Shown here piece after piece: positions 58,394 through 64,000 of a stretch of DNA of 64,000 nucleotides. The stretch is from Pseudobutyrivibrio ruminis. Its GTDB lineage: Bacteria; Bacillota; Clostridia; Lachnospirales; Lachnospiraceae. A program made the translations under genes and the position numbers. The stretch covers positions 23,032 through 87,031 of the forward strand of contig SVER01000013.1 in NCBI GenBank assembly GCA_015057315.1, in the 5' to 3' direction. The notes beneath the pieces are model-generated. The model saw only the letters and a list, made by a program, of their open reading frames with translations, did not search any database and had not been told where the DNA came from. The number at the start of each line of letters is the position of its first letter. The stretch's first letter is position 1.

Positions 58394-58877
58394 TGATACA
58401 CATGGCAAAGCAGAAAATCTTAGAGATGCCATTGAGATAGAAAAGCCTGATAGAATATACCATCTTGGAGATGGCCAGGGGGTAGAGGATAATCTTTGGA
58501 TGATGTCAGATGCACCAGCGGAATGTGTTTGTGGCAACTGCGACTGGGGCGCGGACCTTCCAAATGAGGTGGTATTAGAAGTAGGAAAGCATGTAATACT
58601 TCTTACCCACGGCCATTATTACGGAGTTAATTTTGACTATGAAAAGATAGCAAAGGCTGCCCATGAGAAGGGCTGCGACGTTGTTCTTTACGGTCACACC
58701 CATGTACCAACTATAGATCATTACGAAGATCTTATAATTGCAAACCCGGGAAGTATATCTTATCCAAGACAAAATAGTAGAGAACACACTTATATGACAA
58801 TTTTGGTAGATAATGAAGGTGAGTTCAAAATGGATTTACATTCGTTAGAGGAATATGACAGAGGCCATGGAAATTAA
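58374..58877 (+). CDS. YfcE/MJ0936-type metallophosphodiesterase
   Basis: A 167-residue calcineurin-like phosphoesterase. Metal-binding motifs in order: VVSDTHGKAEN, LGDGQG, CGNCDWG, LTHGHYYG and LYGHTHVP. Typical members hydrolyse phosphodiesters with Mn2+; the natural substrate is unclear. I start it at the ATG 58374 with AAGGAAG upstream. It overlaps rdgB, a common pairing in Firmicutes, and the next gene overlaps its end. Confidence 0.92.
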   Translation: MKILVVSDTHGKAENLRDAIEIEKPDRIYHLGDGQGVEDNLWMMSDAPAECVCGNCDWGADLPNEVVLEVGKHVILLTHGHYYGVNFDYEKIAKAAHEKGCDVVLYGHTHVPTIDHYEDLIIANPGSISYPRQNSREHTYMTILVDNEGEFKMDLHSLEEYDRGHGN

Positions 58878-60357
58878 AATTGTTATTGAAGGTGCTAATC
58901 CACAGAAGGAATATGTCCTTATGTCGGATGAACCAATCAGCTTTGTAGAAGCTATGAATCAGCTGGGACTTAGCTTTTATCGCCCATGTGGCGGTATAGG
59001 CAAGTGCCTTAGCTGTGTTATCAAATTCGTATATGGTATGCCACCTATGACATCCTACGATGAGCGTGCTTTGGATTTTTCCGAGATGCGTGCAGGATAT
59101 AGATTAGGCTGCAAATGTACCATCACCAGGGACTGTAAGATAGAAGTCCCTTCTTCTCTTGCATCGGAAATCACTTCAGTACTAATCGATGAAGTGGCAG
59201 AGGATGAAAATCTTGAAAAGGAAAACATCGGTATAGCGGTGGATATTGGAACCACAACAATCGCCACAGCAATCATAGATTTAGCAACAGGCAAAATTCT
59301 TCGCCAGCGCAACTGCACTAATTCTCAGCTTAAATATGGTGCAGATGTTATGAGCAGAGTTAAGGCTGCAATGGACGGTCATGGTGAAGATTTACAAAAT
59401 GCAGTAAGAAATGATTTGATTAAAATGGGCAAGGAATTGCTTGGCCCTGATTTTCTCATGCACAAAATCGTATTTAGTGGAAATTCCATTATGACACATC
59501 TGTTTCTTGGAATGGTTGTGGATGGGTTTGCTAAATATCCGTTTGTTCCATACACACTTGATAGTGTAAGGTTTGTAAAGGACAGAAGAGACATTTTCTT
59601 CATGCCTGGTATTAGCGCCTTTGTAGGTGGAGATATTGTATCTGGCTTGTATTATCTGAAAGATAGGGGCACATATTTGTTAGTTGATTTGGGAACTAAT
59701 GCAGAGCTTGTTTTATATGATGGAAAAACCTATTACTGTACATCTGCATCTGCAGGGCCAGCCCTAGAGGGTGCCAGTCTAAGCTGTGGTGTTGCAGCAG
59801 TCAGAGGGGCCATTAATCACCTAAGCATCAATCATGGCAAATGCAGCTATACTACAATAGGTGGAGAAGCACCTATAGGTCTATGTGGAAGTGGCGTGAT
59901 TGATTTGATTCACGAGCTAAGACGCAACAACATCATAGATGATGGCGGCCTTCTCATATATGAGTACAGCGCTACAGGCTACCCTGTTGCAGAAAATGTG
60001 GTTATAAAGGCCGAGGATATCCAACAGGTACTTCTTGCCAAGGCAGCTATTTATTCTGCCATAACACTGCTTATAAAGGAAGCTGGTATTAAGATGGATG
60101 ATATTGACCATCTATTTGTATCAGGTGGCTTAGGCGCCACTATAGGCGTATGGTCTGCCGCAGGTATAGGAATCTTTCCAAGCGAACTTTTGCCTAAGTT
60201 TGAAGCAGTAGGAAACACATCCCTGCTTGGGGCCAAGAAGTTCGTGATGGAGGGTGACGAGGAAGCCCTTCAGGAAATTAAGGATCACGCCAAGGTGGTG
60301 ATCCTCAATGAAAAGCCTGAGTTCCAGGAAGTATTTTTGGAGAGCTTGAGATTGTGA
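58855..60357 (+). CDS. Ferredoxin-ASKHA protein (DUF4445), reductive corrinoid activator-like
   Basis: A 500-residue protein. The N-terminal [2Fe-2S] ferredoxin domain has PCGGIGKCLSC and a distal LGCKC; the ASKHA ATPase-like domain has AVDIGTTTIATAIID, VDLGTNAELVL, GLCGSGVIDLI and FVSGGLGATIG. This is the RACE/RamA-related family that re-reduces inactive Co(II) corrinoid proteins of methyltransfer systems at the cost of ATP. No corrinoid protein or methyltransferase lies nearby, so the partner is unknown. Two ATGs (58855, 58867) are possible. It ends the operon. Confidence 0.88.
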   Translation: MTEAMEIKIVIEGANPQKEYVLMSDEPISFVEAMNQLGLSFYRPCGGIGKCLSCVIKFVYGMPPMTSYDERALDFSEMRAGYRLGCKCTITRDCKIEVPSSLASEITSVLIDEVAEDENLEKENIGIAVDIGTTTIATAIIDLATGKILRQRNCTNSQLKYGADVMSRVKAAMDGHGEDLQNAVRNDLIKMGKELLGPDFLMHKIVFSGNSIMTHLFLGMVVDGFAKYPFVPYTLDSVRFVKDRRDIFFMPGISAFVGGDIVSGLYYLKDRGTYLLVDLGTNAELVLYDGKTYYCTSASAGPALEGASLSCGVAAVRGAINHLSINHGKCSYTTIGGEAPIGLCGSGVIDLIHELRRNNIIDDGGLLIYEYSATGYPVAENVVIKAEDIQQVLLAKAAIYSAITLLIKEAGIKMDDIDHLFVSGGLGATIGVWSAAGIGIFPSELLPKFEAVGNTSLLGAKKFVMEGDEEALQEIKDHAKVVILNEKPEFQEVFLESLRL

Positions 60358-60378
60358 AATAATACCACTAACCGGAAC

Positions 60379-61416
60379 CTACTTCACATAATTAATGAGT
60401 AAACGGAATGTGTTTTCAGCACCCTTCTTATGAGAACGCTCGTAGCCGTGGCTGGCGTAAACACCGGCACCGATGAGGCCGTGTTTTACATCATAGCCAG
60501 CCTTAAGTGCTGCATCAGCATCTGAACCATAATGAGGATATACATCCACTGCAAAGTCGATATTGTTAGCCTTGGCAGTGTTGATAAGATTTGTAACAAC
60601 ATCATAGTTGTAAGGACCAGCTGAATCCTTTGCACAGATGCTAACCTGTGTTTCCTTACAATCAAGACCTTCGCCAATACATCCCATATCTACAGAAAGG
60701 ATTTCTGTAACTCCAGCAGGAACAGTACCGCAGGCACCGTGTCCAACCTCTTCGTATACTGTGATGTGATGATAGATTTTTCTGTCTGTTGTAATATTGT
60801 TGTCGGCAATGTATTTTGCCTGACCAAGAAGAATACCTACAGAAAGCTTATCATCAAGGAAACGGCTCTTGATGTAGCCTGACTTAGTAACTCTTGTGCG
60901 AGGCTCAAAGGCAACAATATCGCCAATCATAATGCCAAGCTTCTTTGTGTCATCAGCGCTGGATACTTCTTCATCAATAACTACTTCCATACAGTTAAAC
61001 TCTCTAGTAGTCGAAGAATAATCATCATTAACATGTACAGAGGCATTGTTAAGCTGAAGAGTGCCCTCGTAAATTTCACCATCACGGTTGTAGATACGGC
61101 AGTTCTCAGACTCACCATTATTAGGATTAAAGCCTCCAAGTGGAGTGATTTCAAGATTGCCGTTAGCTTTAATCTTACTAACCATACCTCCAAGTGTATC
61201 CATGTGAGCCTCAATAAGAATAGCATCATCTGCATTGCTTCCACCAAGGTCAACAAGTACACCGCCCTTTGTAGTAAGCTCAGGCTTGAATCCAAGCTTT
61301 TCATACTCAGCTATAAGATGCTTAGCTGCATTTGCTGTAAAGCCAGTAGGGCTGTCGATTGCAAGAATATCTTCTGTTTGTTTTACAATGTAGTCTACGT
61401 ATTTTTCTGTATCCAT
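60379..61416 (-). CDS. M42-family metallo-aminopeptidase
   Basis: A 345-residue cytoplasmic peptidase of the M42 (glutamyl/deblocking aminopeptidase, FrvX-like) family, usually a large tetrahedral oligomer. Metal and catalytic motifs: LIEAHMDTLG, FLDDKLSVG, VYEEVGHGACG and VDMGCIGEG. TTAGGAGGCAACC precedes the ATG on the minus strand. It converges on the ASKHA gene with only 21 bases between the stops. Confidence 0.93.
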   Translation of the reverse strand: MDTEKYVDYIVKQTEDILAIDSPTGFTANAAKHLIAEYEKLGFKPELTTKGGVLVDLGGSNADDAILIEAHMDTLGGMVSKIKANGNLEITPLGGFNPNNGESENCRIYNRDGEIYEGTLQLNNASVHVNDDYSSTTREFNCMEVVIDEEVSSADDTKKLGIMIGDIVAFEPRTRVTKSGYIKSRFLDDKLSVGILLGQAKYIADNNITTDRKIYHHITVYEEVGHGACGTVPAGVTEILSVDMGCIGEGLDCKETQVSICAKDSAGPYNYDVVTNLINTAKANNIDFAVDVYPHYGSDADAALKAGYDVKHGLIGAGVYASHGYERSHKKGAENTFRLLINYVK

Positions 61417-61535
61417 GGTTGCCTCCTAAAAATAAAATCAATTGTACAAAATCAGTTTACATAAGCACTTTATTATGCTAAAGTATAACCAAATAAAAAA
61501 AGGTTGGTGTATACATGCTTTTGGGTACTAAAAAA

Positions 61536-61607
61536 AGCTGGTGACGGGAATTGAACCCGTGACCCCTTCCTTACCAAGGAAGTGCTCTACCTCTGAGCCA
61601 CACCAGC
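61536..61607 (-). tRNA. tRNA-Thr(GGU)
   Basis: The reverse complement folds as a cloverleaf: acceptor GCTGGTG/CACCAGC, D arm GCTC/GAGC with AGAGGTA loop, anticodon stem CTTCC/GGAAG with loop TTGGTAA (anticodon GGT), and T arm GGGTTCAATTCCC. CCA is not encoded, and a T-run follows directly as terminator. Confidence 0.96.
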
Positions 61608-61686
61608 TTGCTATTCAGCAAGAAAAAGCATATCAAAGTTGAGTAGCGATGTCAAGAGTTGACAGTCATTTTATGAGGGATTGAGT

Positions 61687-62367
61687 ATGAAAATTTCGGT
61701 AGCATCCATGGACTCTATGGTTACCTATGAGGAAATCATTGAGACTCCAAACAAGGAAACTTCTACTAGTAATGCAAATGCAACTAGCAAGGCATTTGTA
61801 AAGGCATTAAATCAAAAAACTGTAGCAGATAATATCAAGACAGCTACCTCTTACAAGGATATCTTTATAGAGGCAAGCCAGAAATATGGTGTTAGCTATG
61901 ATTTGCTTACTGCTATTGCTGAGCAGGAATCAGGATTTAATCCTAATGCTGTTAGCAATACAGGCGCCATGGGCATTATGCAGATAATGCCAGCTACTGC
62001 AAATGAGCTTAAGCTTAATCATCCATTCGATGCCTATGAGAATATTATGGCTGGTGCCAATTATATTTCTCAGAAGCTAAAGGAATATAATGGGGACTTA
62101 GACAAAGCTTTGGCGGCTTATAATGCTGGTAGCAACGCTGTTGATATGTACGGTGGTGTTCCTCCTTATGGCGAGACATTAAGCTATGTGCAAGGGGTAA
62201 AGGCCATTATGCAAAGGGGCGCAGACGTTCCTTATACCAACTATATTTCTCGCACTGCTTCTAAAGCGGAAATAGAAGCTGACTTAAAAACGCTGCTTAA
62301 AGATTTGCCTGAAACTGACGAATATGCTGCACTAAGAAACACACTAGCGGAGATTAATTATTTATGA
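61687..62367 (+). CDS. Lytic transglycosylase (SLT/GH23)
   Basis: A 226-residue protein. An N-terminal low-complexity region (TPNKETSTSNANATSK) lacks a clear signal peptide and is followed by an SLT domain: AEQESGFNPNAVSNTGAMG (catalytic Glu81), then IMQIMPATA and LAAYNAGSNAV. It cleaves peptidoglycan glycan strands. The absent signal peptide is odd for a wall enzyme but is seen in flagellum-linked or non-classically exported members. The ATG at 61687 has GAGGG seven bases upstream. The lysA ATG overlaps its stop (ATGA). Confidence 0.88.
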   Translation: MKISVASMDSMVTYEEIIETPNKETSTSNANATSKAFVKALNQKTVADNIKTATSYKDIFIEASQKYGVSYDLLTAIAEQESGFNPNAVSNTGAMGIMQIMPATANELKLNHPFDAYENIMAGANYISQKLKEYNGDLDKALAAYNAGSNAVDMYGGVPPYGETLSYVQGVKAIMQRGADVPYTNYISRTASKAEIEADLKTLLKDLPETDEYAALRNTLAEINYL

Positions 62368-63632
62368 AAACCCCATTTGTAACAAAGAACCAAATCGAAG
62401 AAATCACAAAGACCATCCCAACTCCTTTTAACATCTATGATGAAAAAGGAATTAGAGAAAATGCCAGAGCTGTTAATAAGGCTTTTAGCTGGAATAAGGG
62501 CTTCAAGGAGTATTTCGCAGTAAAGGCAAATCCAAATCCATTTCTCCTTAAGATTTTGCAGGAGGAAGGCTGTGGTGTTGACTGCGCTTCTTATGTAGAG
62601 CTTGCTCTAAGCGATGAGCTTGGATTCAAAAAGGATGACATTATGTTTTCATCTAACGATACACCTGCAAGCGAATTCAAGTATGCAGACGATTTAGGTG
62701 TCATTGTTAATCTTGATGATTTCACACATATAGATTTCTACGAAAAGTCAGTTGGCCATTTTCCTAAAAAGATGTGTTGTCGATTTAATCCAGGTGGAGT
62801 GTATGAGCTATCCAACGGAATCATGGATAACCCTGGAGACAGTAAATACGGCATGACAAAGGAGCAAATTTTTGAGGCCTATAAGGTGCTTAAGAGTAAG
62901 GGTGTCGAGGAGTTTGGTATTCATGCATTCTTGGTGTCAAACACAGTTACTAATGATTATTATCCAACTCTTGCAAGAACTTTGTTTGAGCTTATTGTTG
63001 AGCTTAAGGAAAAGACTGGAATTGCAATCTCATTTGTAAATCTTTCAGGTGGTGTAGGTATTGCGTATCGCCCTGATCAGAAGGCAAATGATATTGCTAT
63101 TATCGGAGAAGGCGTTCATAAGGCTTTCGATGAGATACTGGTTCCAGCAGGATTAGGTGATGTTGCTATTCTTACTGAAATGGGTCGCTTTATGACTGGC
63201 CCTTACGGTGGCCTTGTTACAACAGCTATCCATGAAAAGCACACTTACAAAGAATATATTGGTGTTGATGCATGTGCTGTAGATTTGATGCGTCCTGCTG
63301 TTTATGGTTCATATCATCACATAACAGTCCTTGGCAAGGAGAATGCTCCTGAAGACCATGTATATGATGTCACAGGTTCACTTTGTGAGAACTGTGATAA
63401 GTTTGCAGTGGACAGACAGCTTCCTAAGATTGACGATGGTGATATCTTATTTATTCATGATACAGGTGCCCACGGTTATTCAATGGGCTACAACTACAAT
63501 GGCAAGCTTAAAAGCGCAGAAGTCTTACTTAAGGAGGACGGCTCATTTAAGCTAATTAGACGCCCAGAAACCATCAAGGATTACCTGGCTACATTTGATA
63601 ATTTAGGCGTTGTGGACGGACTGTTAAAATAA
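62364..63632 (+). CDS. lysA: Diaminopimelate decarboxylase
   Basis: PLP enzyme of 422 residues converting meso-diaminopimelate to lysine. The fold-type III barrel has the cofactor lysine in YFAVKANPNP (Lys54), SGGVGIAY, EMGRFMTGPYG and the C-terminal active-site motif GSLCENCDKF. It is of the longer LysA subgroup. It starts inside the transglycosylase gene (ATGA overlap), so the two are translated together. Confidence 0.9.
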   Translation: MKTPFVTKNQIEEITKTIPTPFNIYDEKGIRENARAVNKAFSWNKGFKEYFAVKANPNPFLLKILQEEGCGVDCASYVELALSDELGFKKDDIMFSSNDTPASEFKYADDLGVIVNLDDFTHIDFYEKSVGHFPKKMCCRFNPGGVYELSNGIMDNPGDSKYGMTKEQIFEAYKVLKSKGVEEFGIHAFLVSNTVTNDYYPTLARTLFELIVELKEKTGIAISFVNLSGGVGIAYRPDQKANDIAIIGEGVHKAFDEILVPAGLGDVAILTEMGRFMTGPYGGLVTTAIHEKHTYKEYIGVDACAVDLMRPAVYGSYHHITVLGKENAPEDHVYDVTGSLCENCDKFAVDRQLPKIDDGDILFIHDTGAHGYSMGYNYNGKLKSAEVLLKEDGSFKLIRRPETIKDYLATFDNLGVVDGLLK

Positions 63633-63665
63633 ATAATTTTTTGGAAAAATAATCCTAAAATAATA

Positions 63666-63694
63666 TTGAAAACGCAGACAAGATTTAGTATACT
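63666..63694 (+). promoter_or_regulatory. Promoter of tRNA-Leu
   Basis: TTGAAA (63666-63671) and TATACT (63689-63694) with a 17-base spacer lie just 11 bases upstream of the tRNA, the normal layout for a tRNA promoter. Confidence 0.75.
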
Positions 63695-63705
63695 AGTCTG
63701 CGGAC

Positions 63706-63789
63706 GCCGGCTTGTCGGAATTGGCAGACGAGGCAGACTCAAAATCTGTTGGTGGCAACATCGTGCGGGTTCAAGTCCCGCAGCCGGCA
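63706..63789 (+). tRNA. tRNA-Leu(CAA)
   Basis: Class II tRNA of 84 bases: acceptor GCCGGCT/AGCCGGC with discriminator A, anticodon stem GCAGA/TCTGT around CTCAAAA (anticodon CAA), long variable arm (TGGTGGCAACATC) and T arm CGGGTTCAAGTCCCG. CCA is not encoded. Confidence 0.96.
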
Positions 63790-63795
63790 TAATCT

Positions 63796-63833
63796 AAAAG
63801 TGGTCTAGCATTTTTGCTAGGCCACTTTTTTGT
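63796..63833 (+). terminator. Terminator after tRNA-Leu
   Basis: AAAAGTGGTCTAGC and GCTAGGCCACTTTT pair over 14 bp with one G-T position around ATTTTT, with a T-run at the right. Confidence 0.9.
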
Positions 63834-63937
63834 ATGAAACATACATTTCACAACAAAAAAACTGCGTTTCACACAATAGGCAAGGTATATATATCGTAAA
63901 ATCAGCTATAATATTCGTATATACGGTGGGGGTGGAA

Positions 63938-64000
63938 ATGAAAATTGCAATATGTGATGATGAAAAATATATAAGAGATTTCATAGCAAAAAGCATTTCT
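63938..64000 (+). CDS. Response regulator, probably LytTR (AgrA) type, 5' end only
   Basis: Twenty-one codons before the window ends: MKIAICDDEKYIRDFIAKSI. The ICDDE opening is the acidic pocket of receiver domains and is typical of LytTR-family regulators. GGGGGTGGAA precedes the ATG, and TATAAT lies about 30 bases upstream. The output domain is outside the window. Confidence 0.65.
   Translation, partial: MKIAICDDEKYIRDFIAKSIS

Noticed and set aside
63667..63680. cre site at the tRNA-Leu promoter
   Set aside because: TGAAAACGCAGACA matches the CcpA consensus at 13 of 14 positions, but catabolite control of a tRNA gene is implausible and such matches arise by chance around TTGAAA boxes.
1..64000. 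rRNA genes or a replication origin
   Set aside because: No rRNA-like conserved blocks, dnaA gene or DnaA-box cluster were seen.

Overview
The window reads as a chromosomal segment of a low-to-mid GC Firmicute of the family Lachnospiraceae, most like the rumen/gut xylan degraders Butyrivibrio and Pseudobutyrivibrio. The support is the xylo-oligosaccharide locus (GH3, GH43, GH8, SGNH esterase and two LplB/YtcP-type ABC importers with a YesM/YesN two-component system), vitamin uptake through ECF S components under TPP and FMN riboswitches, GGAGG-type ribosome binding sites and TTGACA/TATAAT-type promoters. The genus is an inference from gene content.

Layout. 1-5100: tail of a DUF1934 gene, TPP riboswitch-thiT, hflX, a Na/Pi cotransporter with PhoU domain, FMN riboswitch-ribU. 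5390-6450: an AT-rich lipoprotein-like/membrane-anchored orphan preceded by an overlapping 34-residue Cys-containing ORF. 6580-11200: a GntR/FCD regulator with its palindromic operator, a second copy of that operator on the promoter of an ABC importer (two permeases plus binding lipoprotein). 11235-15795: an AT-rich accessory cassette of three small helical proteins, a lipoprotein and an N-terminal Mbeg1-like lipase with a helical C-terminus, which I read as a type VII secretion-type lipase effector with partners and a candidate immunity lipoprotein; it is followed by gene debris and a BspA-type LRR protein. 16800-31235: the xylo-oligosaccharide operon(s): yesL, GH3, a MITE-like repeat, SGNH esterase, GH43, YesM/YesN, binding protein, two permeases, GH8. 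31369-44840: housekeeping genes (DHH phosphoesterase, pepF, dnaE, pfkA, a SpoU methyltransferase, a HAD-like gene, a MATE transporter, a RelQ-type alarmone synthetase, uppP), with an unusual GC-rich fold ahead of dnaE.

44870-46770 is the most unusual region. Two arrays of four imperfect palindromic units, each repeating at exactly 74 bp and each with its inverted half-sites exactly 42 bp apart, flank a minus-strand gene for a PD-(D/E)XK-nuclease-like protein and a 38-residue hydrophobic peptide. A ninth diverged unit doubles as the uppP terminator, and a 12-bp tandem repeat adjoins the second array. I do not know a described system with this arrangement.

46828-51670: hypF, hypC, hypD and hypE for NiFe-hydrogenase cofactor assembly (the hydrogenase, hypA and hypB are not here). 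51784-64000: a CheY-like protein with a loop insertion, a DUF4015 putative glycosidase, then a tight operon of an rRNA methyltransferase, an anchored papain-like peptidase, a cell-wall amidase, an XTP pyrophosphatase, a YfcE phosphodiesterase and a corrinoid-activator-like ASKHA protein. The window closes with an M42 peptidase, tRNA-Thr(GGU), a lytic transglycosylase coupled to lysA, tRNA-Leu(CAA) and the first codons of a LytTR-type response regulator.
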